Of a DNA stretch of 64,000 nucleotides, positions 47,941 through 56,999 are shown one piece after another. This DNA comes from Thysanoteuthis rhombus (Eukaryota; Mollusca; Cephalopoda; Oegopsida; Thysanoteuthidae), in contig OY735218.1 of the NCBI GenBank assembly GCA_963457665.1, positions 45,245,158-45,309,157 of the forward strand, in the 5' to 3' direction. Within the stretch, counting starts at the first letter, position 1; each line of letters starts with the position of its first letter. The translations under genes were made by a program, and so were the position numbers. Below the pieces are notes generated by a model. That model saw nothing but the letters and a program-made list of their open reading frames with translations. It did not search any database and was not told the DNA's origin.

Positions 47941-47986
<46 letters not shown>
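47941..47986. repeat. (TA)n microsatellite
   Basis: About 44 bp of TA dinucleotides. Confidence 0.95.
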
Positions 47987-47987
<1 letters not shown>

Positions 47988-48115
47988 ATAAGTATTTTTT
48001 TCTTTGTATCTTTGTTTCAACTAAATGAGTTTTTCTTTTATAGACTCATAAACGGTTGCACTCTATGAACACTTGTGTACTTGGGTAACTTGACTTTAAG
48101 ATGAATATTCGATAG

Positions 48116-48545
48116 GTGGCATTGACATCTGCTAACGCCTGGAGGTTTATTCCAATATTGGCATCTTCAAATCTCAGAGTGGCTCCTGCACACTTCGGAC
48201 ATCAAAATTGTGTACAAACATTACTTGGCCCTAGGTTTATTATAGAATATGTGGTGCTGACCTTTTGTGACTTCTTAAGGTTAATTTTTGTATTTTCAAA
48301 TTTCAGGGAGACAGCTGCACCTCACGAGCTGCAAATTCGTATACAAGGCTTATTTGACCCCAGGAGTGACATAGAATCGGTGGGACTGATCTCCGGAGTC
48401 ACTACAGGTCGATTTAGGGTCAAAACTACTTTTGCCGCCATAATTTGTATCTTCTTATTTAAAACCAGTTTTTCTTTTAATTGTATGAGCTTTCAATATA
48501 CTAGACCTTCAAACCTTGGAAAAATCGTCAGTTGTGAGATTTGAA
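48116..48545 (+). repeat. Tandem unit of 129 bp (43 codons) inside an open frame
   Basis: TTCAAATCTCAGAGTGGCTC at 48167 recurs as TTCAAATTTCAGGGAGACAG at 48296, a period of exactly 129 bp. A 142-codon plus-strand frame spans both units and keeps recognisable similarity (SSNLRVAP / FSNFRETAAP; CVQTLLGPRFIIEYV / RIQGLFDPRSDIESV). A further partial match begins about 158 bp after the second. I do not recognise the product. A decayed satellite with a length divisible by three explains it as well as a protein does. Confidence 0.5.
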
Positions 48546-48549
48546 AAAA

Positions 48550-49360
48550 AAGTTTTAGCGGGGGGTGTATTTGTAATGTTACTGTAATGCTGAAGGGGTT
48601 AGTGAATCCATTTACCGCGGTCAAGTGATGAAGCTAAAGTAAGAGCTCGAAATGAAATATGATAGCGCATAACGTTTGGCTGGAAAGCATTTGGTATAAA
48701 TAGAGACATACTGAAAAGCACATTACCAACATGCTTAAGACTCAAAATATATAATCAATGCACAATACCATCTATGACGTATACGGATGCAAAATCTAGG
48801 AACTTACAACACCATTCGAATATATATTTTTACAATAGGTAAAGGCTTTCAGAAACTCTTGAGTGGTTCGGCTTTGACAAGAACGAATAACCATTAATTG
48901 CCGACAGGAAAAAAGAAAAACAATCAGTTATTGATCATCGAAGACAACGATTCTCTCTCATTCCTCCTTTACACACCCAGTCTCTCCAGGAAGTGAGAGA
49001 GAGAGGGGGAGAGAGAGAGAGCGCGTGCGCAAGCAACCAGCTGCCACTGAAAACCATGGATAGGCGGTAAAGCTATCAAGTACGATGTCTGCCTTTAATA
49101 AAGTGGGAGGAAGCTGCATTGGTGGGTTGAAGCTTTCACTGCCAATCAGAGTAGGCGAATAATCTTGCCCCTCAATTCTTGGAGAGCTTCAGTTGTTCAA
49201 GGGTCATTTACTTTCTGCCCACCTTCACAATTCAATTTTAAAACGCTGTACAATATTTATGATTTAAACCAATTAATTGAGATTTAAAACAATTAAGATG
49301 GGTTGAGAAAATAAATAGGATTATTTGAATTATACATTGTATATCTATCTATCTATCCAT
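48550..49360. other. No recognised feature
   Basis: A short GA-rich tract at 48990-49022; otherwise nothing recognised. Confidence 0.4.
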
Positions 49361-49374
49361 CGGACTGCAGCAGG

Positions 49375-49465
49375 AATCGAAGCTGCGACCGATAAAGTAG
49401 CCGTTTCGACGTAACGTCGTTTGTTAGAGCTAGACACTCTGCAAATGAACTACTATCATAATCAA
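49375..49465 (-). mobile_element. tRNA-derived SINE head
   Basis: On the minus strand GAGTGTCTAGCTCTAACAAA is A-box-like and GCAGCTTCGATTCCTGCTGC a B box. No body could be delimited. Confidence 0.45.
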
Positions 49466-49554
49466 ACTACTTCACAACACATTGACCATTTCAGTAAAAA
49501 TGAGACAGTCCAGGCACTGGAAAATTGTTCATTCAAACATCTGGTGGGAAAGTG

Positions 49555-49685
49555 ATTCCTGAAGAGACCCCATTTTCTTCAACTATTTATTCTATCAACA
49601 CTGTCTATGCCAAGTATCTCATTCTCCGTGTAATTACTGGAGGTAGTTTCAAATAGAGTTTCAAATAATACAACGCAATTATATG
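49555..49685 (+). repeat. TA-associated dispersed repeat
   Basis: CCCATTTTCTTCAACTATTT, TCTATGCCAAGTATCTCATT, TTTCAAATAGAGTTTCAAAT and TACAACGCAATTATAT, running into (TA)n at 49690. Confidence 0.65.
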
Positions 49686-49687
49686 TT

Positions 49688-49689
<2 letters not shown>

Positions 49690-49742
<53 letters not shown>

Positions 49743-49893
49743 AATTTAATTACAAAGTTTCCCAAAGGCAAAAAAACTCCATACGGTATATGTACATGCA
49801 TATGCATATGCATATGCATACACGCATGCATATTTATGTGCGTGTGCATGCGTATATTTTGCCCATATGCCAAATATGTATTACAATATAAAA

Positions 49894-49972
<79 letters not shown>
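49690..49972. repeat. (TA)n, CATA and (GT)n microsatellite cluster
   Basis: (TA)n at 49690-49738, CATATG repeats at 49795-49825, (TA)n at 49901-49949 and (TG)n at 49950-49972. Frames here are artefacts. Confidence 0.92.
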
Positions 49973-49973
<1 letters not shown>

Positions 49974-50172
49974 ATGTATTTCATATATATTTTAATTCGT
50001 AAGCAAGCATCTGATGGTAAATTCATTTTCTACGGAAACCTTTTAACCACTGGAAGGTATACACACACCACACGCTACTGAAGATGGGAACACCTCCTGA
50101 AACATGTATAGCACATCAATTAATTAATTTATGGATTAACTAATTCTGAATCTTTCTCACTTCCTATTGTCC

Positions 50173-50247
50173 ACACACACACACACACACACACGCGCGC
50201 ACGCACACACACACATAAACACACACACACACACATATATATATATA
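50173..50247. repeat. (CA)n microsatellite
   Basis: CA repeats with GCGCGC and TAAA interruptions, ending in (TA)n. Confidence 0.92.
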
Positions 50248-50249
50248 AT

Positions 50250-50525
50250 TAATATTGTATATTCTCAATCTATAGTAGTGCAAAAAAGAAAGAAATAGAA
50301 AACAGATTTTGTTCGTTGTAGATGTTCAAAATGCTCAATATTTAACACAGTAAATACAGCTTGTGATTTATATGATTACAAAGGATTACAAGTGAATCTT
50401 TTTCATCAAATAAACAATAACGTCTTAATCGTTAAACACTGTGTAATTAATATGTGAGCAGGCAGGGTTCTATTCAAACTTAATGCCTCCTTAGAAGAAC
50501 CCACATACATGTTTTATATGATGTA
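50250..50525. other. No recognised feature
   Basis: AT-rich sequence between a microsatellite and the minisatellite field. Confidence 0.4.
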
Positions 50526-50539
50526 AAAAAAGGGATCCG

Positions 50540-51075
50540 ATGTTGAAAAAGTTGTGGAAAGTTTAAAGGGAGAAGTATAGTGTTAAAATTAGCGGAAAGT
50601 TCAAAAGGGGAAGTAAAATATTGAAAATGGGGGTGTAATGTTGAGGGAAAGGGAGTAAGTTTAAGAAAAGGGGACTATTGTTAAAAAAGGGATAATGTTC
50701 AAAAATGGGCTAATGTTAGAAATTGGGAAAAATGGTAAAAAAGGGAACTTTGAGGGCTAATGATAGGAAGGGGGTTATATTGAAAAGGGAAAAAAGTTCC
50801 CACTTCATTTTGAGCCCATAGAGTGAAAGATCCCTCCTTGATTTTTACCCTTGAAAATGAGACAAAATTTCACACCATGATTTTGAAAATTGAAAAAAAA
50901 AATCTTGCCCACTTCAATTTTTCACTCCTAAATAGTGAATTTTGACCTCTAAAAGTGGGAAAAATTACTTCTCAATCTTGACCCCGAAAAGTGCAGAAAA
51001 AGGAATTCCCTCTTCAATTCTTGAACTTAAAATTGATTAGAAATATTTCCCTCTTTATTTTGAACGAAATAAGCG
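50540..51075. repeat. Second two-part minisatellite array (block A then block B)
   Basis: Block A at 50540-50790 has GTTGAAAATGGGGGTGTAAT, GGGCTAATGTTAGAAATTGG and similar units. Block B at 50795-51075 has TTCATTTTGAGCCCATAGAG, TTGATTTTTACCCTTGAAAA and TTTTGACCTCTAAAAGTGGG. The order A then B is the same as at 23.0-24.7 kb, which argues that the two blocks belong to one repeat family. Confidence 0.7.
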
Positions 51076-51079
51076 CGAC

Positions 51080-51885
51080 TTATTTTGTAATACGTTTTAT
51101 CAATGATATAATTCTCTCTCGTAATTGGTTGACAGAACCCTCCATTGAAAAAAAGGTACATTCACCGTACTACATTTATATCAAGTAGTTTTGTGAGTAC
51201 AAACAGATAGTCAGACAGACGGACGTTTGGCGAATTATAATAAGATTCTGTTTGTATTAGAATAGTCTGATTGTATTTGTTCTAGTTGAGAATTGTTCTT
51301 TTGAATTGTGTTAGTTGAGAAGTTTAATGGAATTGAAAAGTGTTTTTGAAAACTTTTGAACTAAATGGTTTCGTTTGGTTTTCTTTTTATAACTGTTACA
51401 ATTGTGTCCTTCTAAAATCACCAATTACTTTTCATTACTTTCTGTCTTAGCCTGGAAAATATTATATTGTGATTCTACTATTTCAATCGAGCTATTACAC
51501 TTTCTCTTTCAGTGACGGTTTTTCTAAAATTCTAAAGGAATCGATGTTTTCTATCGAAGATTTGTATTCAAATTATCGCCGTTATTTTAGAACTTTTAGA
51601 CTCGCTCTTCTAATTTCTAATTTCTAAAAATCCAGTTCTCAAATAAGTTGCCCAATATGGTTTATCTAATGTCAACTTTCAAATGTGATTGTCCATAAAT
51701 AGATTGAGGATGGCTATAGACACACTTAATTAATCTAACCATCCGTTTCATTACACTACACAATTGTTATCTGAAAATACTAAGATGTTTCATATTAATC
51801 TAAATTGAGTATGTTCATAGAAAAACTAGTGTTGGTAACATTTTAAAAACAATTAATTTGTGTTTTAAGTATAATTTCACCTCAC
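51080..51885. other. AT-rich DNA, no recognised feature
   Basis: No gene or repeat recognised. Confidence 0.4.
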
Positions 51886-51888
51886 AAC

Positions 51889-51889
<1 letters not shown>

Positions 51890-51975
<86 letters not shown>
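51890..51975. repeat. (CA)n(TA)n microsatellite
   Basis: About 37 bp of CA followed by about 45 bp of TA. Confidence 0.95.
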
Positions 51976-51978
<3 letters not shown>

Positions 51979-52094
51979 TTATACTATGCTCCATTTTTTC
52001 AGATCATACATATATTGTGTAATTTACAATTATAAAAAACTTTGCTTTAATTTTAATGTACAATGTGAAATAACGACGCATTATATTGCAATAG

Positions 52095-52112
52095 CACACA
52101 CACACACACACA

Positions 52113-52146
<34 letters not shown>

Positions 52147-52175
52147 TACATATCTATAGATATAGATATAGATAT
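52095..52175. repeat. (CA)n with GATATA tail
   Basis: Two CA runs split by AAG, followed by GATATA repeats. Confidence 0.92.
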
Positions 52176-52309
52176 GCAATGCTCTTATCATTGAGCTAAG
52201 CAGTCACTGGTGATGCAAAGGCCCAAATAACTGCTTTTAACCCTAATTCTCAGTTATGTATTAAGAAATGGATATATGTGAACTGACAGAATCAACTATA
52301 AATTGCGGT

Positions 52310-52545
52310 ATATTATATAAAAACTCATTTGAAATGATCTCCCGTCATGACACAGTTAATGTATCGTTCAACTGAAACAAGGTAAATAGAATATCATTCC
52401 TGCTGCAGTCCTATTTCTTTAATTGTTCATTCTATTTGCGTTGTGATACATTAACCGAATAATAACGTGAGATCGTTTCAAATAAGAGTTTCTGTATAAT
52501 ATAACACAATTTATAATCATTGTATCTGATTGTATTTCGATTTTT
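52310..52545. repeat. Inverted pair of TA-associated repeats
   Basis: A minus copy at 52310-52400 (CATTTGAAATGATCTCCCGT, ACAGTTAATGTATCGTTCAA) faces a plus copy at 52415-52545 (TTTAATTGTTCATTCTATTT, GTGATACATTAACC, GAGATCGTTTCAAATAAGAG, AACACAATTTATAATC). The arms are about 90 bp with a short centre, so the unit could form a hairpin. Confidence 0.6.
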
Positions 52546-52724
52546 TAATAGCGTAATTGTCCACGTTGAAACAAACAAAAAGAGTAGACCATGAATAAAC
52601 AAAATGAGAATTTTTTAGTTAAAACAGTCATTTGGGACTTCGCATTTGTTTAGGTCTTTGGCGAGAGCAACGCCGCGTTAAAGTGGCTCCCTGATTAGCA
52701 GCAGGTTCGATATCTGCAGCAGCA

Positions 52725-52835
52725 CCATTTTTTCGATTGTTTAATCTATTTATGTTGTCTAGGCCAAATGATACATTCATAGCACGTGGTCGTTTCAAAT
52801 AGAGTTTAAATATAATATAATGCACTCTATGATTG
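52725..52835 (+). repeat. TA-associated dispersed repeat
   Basis: TTGTTTAATCTATTTATGTT, TCTAGGCCAAATGATACATT, GGTCGTTTCAAATAGAGTTT and ATAATATAATGCACTC, again running into a TA tract. Just upstream, GCAGCAGGTTCGATATCTGC recalls a tRNA-like B box. Confidence 0.62.
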
Positions 52836-52844
52836 TATATATAT

Positions 52845-53560
52845 ATACGTGCGTGCGCGCGCGCGTGTGTGTGTGTGCGTGATATTTATAGGAGACTTTA
52901 TCTTTATCCATTTACCAAACTCGATTGTATGATTCACGTCAAGTAGAGCAAACACAAACAGGAACCCAAACCGTTTTCAGTAAAATCCTGAGTACACCTT
53001 ATATTAATCGTATCAAGATTTTATCTGTATGTGAGCATACTTTTCGATCCATTCAATGATGAATGATACCACACAGGTATGCATAGAAACTGATTCATTG
53101 GATCCATTTCCTCAAAAGGTAAATTTTGCCTCAATTCACTTGAGGTCTCCCACAAGGACAGTGACGCCAGGTATGTAACCTGACTGGTATTAGATCAAAC
53201 TGTAATATCAGTCGGAGTAAGCTTTGATAGAAAAGGATAGGGCCTCACAAAAGACATTTTTTACGACGTTGGCAGTCACAAATTTTGAAGACGGGCGGTC
53301 GATTGAGTTGGTGACACTAATGCCTATTTGAACTAGCCATGCAGTGGATCATTGTGTTGATCTATGGCTTGTATCTCATAATCCGCTTTGATTTCTAACG
53401 TTTCTATAAATATTCTAACCCTTAAATCAGGTCGGGTCAGACCCCGGGTGTCAGTCGTTGGTGTTGGTGGCTTATCTTCTATTTTCCTCAAGTGTATGTT
53501 GCATCCGAGTTGAAATAACGTAAAGCAAATTGCCATTGATTTATGTGGGGAAAATTCTGA
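52845..53560. other. No recognised gene
   Basis: CGCGCG/TGTGTG tract at 52848-52880. The 67-codon minus-strand frame at 53333-53536 has no recognised motif. Confidence 0.4.
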
Positions 53561-53569
53561 ACATTCTCA

Positions 53570-53685
53570 ATGAAGATGAATACATGTAAGGTTGAGTCAT
53601 CGGCATTTGGGCAGTGGAAGGTACAGGATACTTAGGTGTAGGCGAGAGAGGAAGAGAGTCCATGCTGCCTCTACAGCAGCTCGCT
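53570..53685. repeat. Dispersed repeat shared with 43.4 kb (copy 2)
   Basis: TGTAAGGTTGAGTCATCGG and the following ~80 bp through a GCTGCCTCTAC end match 43402-43480. Confidence 0.5.
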
Positions 53686-53800
53686 GCAATACAAACGCAT
53701 AACGTTATTTTCGGTTGCTGCCTTTTAAAAAAAAATAAATTCGTAAAATAATTTTCGGAAAATATATACCCAATGCGTTCTTCCAATACATTCCATATAT

Positions 53801-53802
<2 letters not shown>

Positions 53803-53870
<68 letters not shown>
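53803..53870. repeat. (GA)n microsatellite
   Basis: About 66 bp of uninterrupted GA. Confidence 0.95.
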
Positions 53871-53872
<2 letters not shown>

Positions 53873-54001
53873 TACTGTATTCAATTATGCTGTACACACA
53901 TACACCAAAAACACGTGTACACGTATATGTACGTATGCATACTGACAGAGAGAGGAAGATATAGATCCCAAAATGTATGTATTTACTATATTTGATAACG
54001 C

Positions 54002-54002
<1 letters not shown>

Positions 54003-54070
<68 letters not shown>

Positions 54071-54099
54071 GTGTGTGTGTATATATATATATATGTGTG

Positions 54100-54149
<50 letters not shown>
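54003..54149. repeat. (TA)n/(TG)n alternating microsatellite
   Basis: TA and TG dinucleotide runs alternate several times. The Ile/Tyr/Cys/Val frames are artefacts. Confidence 0.95.
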
Positions 54150-54152
<3 letters not shown>

Positions 54153-54199
54153 GCATGCTTGTATGTATATCAATAAAGACAAAGTGAGGCCCACGTATG

Positions 54200-54520
54200 T
54201 GTTTAATACTGACAGAGAGCGAGAGAGATCTCAATATGTATGTATAGTGTTTTATAATGCTATATTTAGACACGCCCGTACGCACACACACCAGCATGTG
54301 CGCACATACACACACGTATATACATTGTATATATACATATAGAGACTTATATTGAATATATACTTATTTGAATGTATATTGTAAGTGAATTCGCAAGGAA
54401 AGTAGGGAAAATAGACAAAAGAATCTTCCATTGAGGAAGAAATGATATCTGACAGTCTCGATCTGATTTCTTTGATGTATTTGGAGAAGACTTGACCAAT
54501 TGAGAAAGATATATTTTTCT
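54200..54520 (+). repeat. Dispersed repeat shared with 47.3 kb (copy 2)
   Basis: ACTGACAGAGAGCGAGAGAG and ATCTCAATATGTATGTATAG, then about 200 bp on, GATCTGATTTCTTTGATG and AGACTTGACCAATTGAGAAA, in the same order as 47288-47600. Confidence 0.65.
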
Positions 54521-54524
54521 TTAA

Positions 54525-55385
54525 TCAAGGTATCAATCTAAATCCACTTAATCTTCGACCAAAGACGTAAGTATAATTCACTTTATCTCACCCTTAGCGT
54601 GCTCTTGTTTTCACAGTTTTATGAATTGAAGAAATCTAAGAGTTCATGTTTCACTTGCTTATAAATGAAAAGGAATTCACCATAGAAACATTAGCGCTTC
54701 AGGTCGACAGTTGATGATTTAATCAGCAAACTTTGCGAATTTTGACTTTCGTTTTTGCCCTCGGAATGATGGTTGTCAATGGCCAGGAATTAGGGCAGGT
54801 CATAGAATTGGGCTATTAGACGAATACCTCCGTGAAACGATATAAAAACGAAAAGTGGCAAAAAGTGAATTTTCGAAAATGATACGCTTACTTTGGCACC
54901 TGGTCTTGTAAATTTGTCAGGAAGAGACGTTCATGTAAAAATGATAAATAAGGAAAAGGAAAACAACCAAACAACATCGAAGGATCACCGTCTGCAACAT
55001 ACACCTAAGGGAGTCCAGAGAACATCAATAAGTGATATAAAAACAAAGTCAAAGTTTCTTGATTTGATAAATTAAGTCGATAAAAAAGGGAAATCAAAGA
55101 AAAACTAGTTTTATGAATGAATGGATAAAATTTGAATGAATGAATAAGTTTTATTTGGATCTTTTTTATAATTAAGATATGATTCAGAACGATAGAAAAA
55201 TGTGACAATTATAAAGAAACAATGTCATATTTACACTGAGAAATGCTACATAATGAGTAATCATGTCAAACGTTGGCAAATATTACGACAAAATAATCAT
55301 CTACTTTACTACACGTGTCAATTGTCGGACCAGTAGTTGAGAAGAACGAATGGAAATAATTAGATTTCATTATTCATGAATACTT
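54525..55385. other. AT-rich DNA, no recognised gene
   Basis: The right part probably includes the interior of the hAT element that ends at 55437, but no boundary on the left was found. Confidence 0.4.
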
Positions 55386-55390
55386 CAATT

Positions 55391-55437
55391 TGCTGCAGGC
55401 TGGATGTGGCCTGCGGGCCGTAGTTTGGAGACCCCTG
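55391..55437 (-). mobile_element. hAT-type transposon terminus
   Basis: The reverse complement starts CAGGGGTCTCCAAACTACGG and continues with CCCGCAGGCCACATCCAGCC. This is a characteristic end of a hAT superfamily (Charlie/Tip100-like) element. The element would extend leftwards from 55437. No matching left end or 8-bp target duplication was found, so it is a fragment or the other end has decayed. Confidence 0.7.
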
Positions 55438-55439
55438 CC

Positions 55440-55720
55440 ACAGAAAAAGAGTGTCTTGCTATGGGTATTTATCACCCCTAACAAGGGTAGACATAAGATC
55501 GGTTTAGTGTTGGTAATCTCCACTTGAAAGAGGGGATGATTCCAGGGACGGCTCAGTTTCCTTGGAACTTTGCGCCTCGGGCATCAGGCAATGAAGCTGA
55601 CCTTAACCTTCCAAGTGGAGAAAATCAGAACCCCTAGTTTGCCTGCGAAGAGAATCCGATCCACATTGAGTGTACAGTTGTCATGTTCATTTGCTATAAA
55701 ATTTCAGTTACCTGTAATCT
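55440..55720. other. No recognised feature
   Basis: Slightly G/C-richer than its surroundings, without a gene or known repeat. Confidence 0.35.
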
Positions 55721-55726
55721 CACCGT

Positions 55727-55830
55727 GAAGCATTGGTTATCAAACAAGTTTCGCAGACCATTACGACTGTAGTGAGTTCGATCCTCACTGAATGCTTCAT
55801 TATCTTGCAATGACTAAAACAGGTGTCTTA
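55727..55830 (+). mobile_element. tRNA-like SINE head
   Basis: The first 72 bases have tRNA length with an 8-bp perfect acceptor-like pairing (GAAGCATT with AATGCTTC) and a T-arm AGTGAG-TTCGATC-CTCACT with a canonical loop. The anticodon and D arms do not fold and two extra bases separate the T-stem from the acceptor. It is therefore a tRNA-derived SINE head or pseudo-tRNA rather than a working tRNA. The following bases with AACAGGTGTCTT recall the start of known cephalopod SINE bodies. Confidence 0.55.
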
Positions 55831-55839
55831 ATTATATGT

Positions 55840-56690
55840 TTGTAACACACGCACCCCTAATTATGGACTATGATATCCCGGAAAAATATATCTCATCTAT
55901 AATACGCAATGACTTTAGAGAAGTTGATTCTGTTAAACTTAAGCTACGTTCAACTTTTTACCTGGTTTATATCGATAAAAAATAAGATTTCATTTTATCA
56001 ATCACCGCTACCTACAGCTCTGGTTTACATACTGTTGTTGGTTTTTGATTATTCATGTATTCTGACATTTGTATGTACCTCTGTGTCAATTTGGGTTTAG
56101 ATTAATCATGTGTTTTGACATTTATATGCATTTATGAATCAGTGTAACCGGTCTTCGTCAAGCCCTCACCATTCATAGTAGAAACTTGATATTTTGAACA
56201 CAGACTACCCCTGATAAGTGGGGGAAATGCTTTTTTTAAATTCCCCAAATGTAGGGGGTTCAATTTTCAATGTAAGTTCATGCTAAATTCGCCCCTTAAT
56301 TGTGTTCACCCTTGTTTTTCTTTTTAATTTGAACATTTTAGTGCCCAACTGAAGGCAAGAGAAGTAACACATTTATTGACATTATAGTCACCAGGTGGCC
56401 GAGAAAAAATACCATTTCCCGTATATCTAATCTGTTATGAGTGTAACTGTTATTGTTGTTGCTATTATTAATCAACACTACCCGTAAGAGACCGGTTTAA
56501 ATACTTTTGCTGGTTTAGGTTATTCATGGGTTCTAACATTTATATACATTAGCTGAACACATGGGGAAATTCCTTGGTTGTTGACTCCTGAATTGAAACT
56601 AAACCTAATATTCTGATTACATATTGATTGTTTTATGTTTTTGATATCATCCTTCATCTAATTATTCGAAAATGACGTTTCATATGTAAC
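55840..56690. repeat. AT-rich DNA with three imperfect ~37-bp repeats
   Basis: TGATTATTCATGTATTCTGA at 56045, TAGATTAATCATGTGTTTTG at 56098 and TAGGTTATTCATGGGTTCTA at 56517 start three related segments that each go on with ACATTTATATGCATT or a variant. No gene recognised. Confidence 0.5.
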
Positions 56691-56999
56691 AACATGAGAT
56701 CTATCCCAGGCAAAAAAGGAAATTTTAACAAAAAAAAAAAAAAAAAAAAAGGAGAAAAGAAAGCAGGATATTCTGAGAGAGAATCTTACAATTGCATGAA
56801 ATTCGAAGCTTCAGAGAGCAACCCCAGGGGTATTCTTCTAAAGAAAATAAAAATGATTTTCAATTTATTCATATTAAAGGAGGAAATTCTGACTTGTTTT
56901 TATCTCCATATTAATTTCAAGTTGTTTATTTAAACTTGTTTACCCATTGCCGTAAAATGACGCTCCGAGTCAAAGTCGTAATGAAAATAGCAGCTAATG

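Noticed and set aside
55727-55798. Functional tRNA gene
   Set aside because: Length, acceptor pairing and T-arm fit, but the D and anticodon arms do not fold and two bases are extra next to the acceptor stem.
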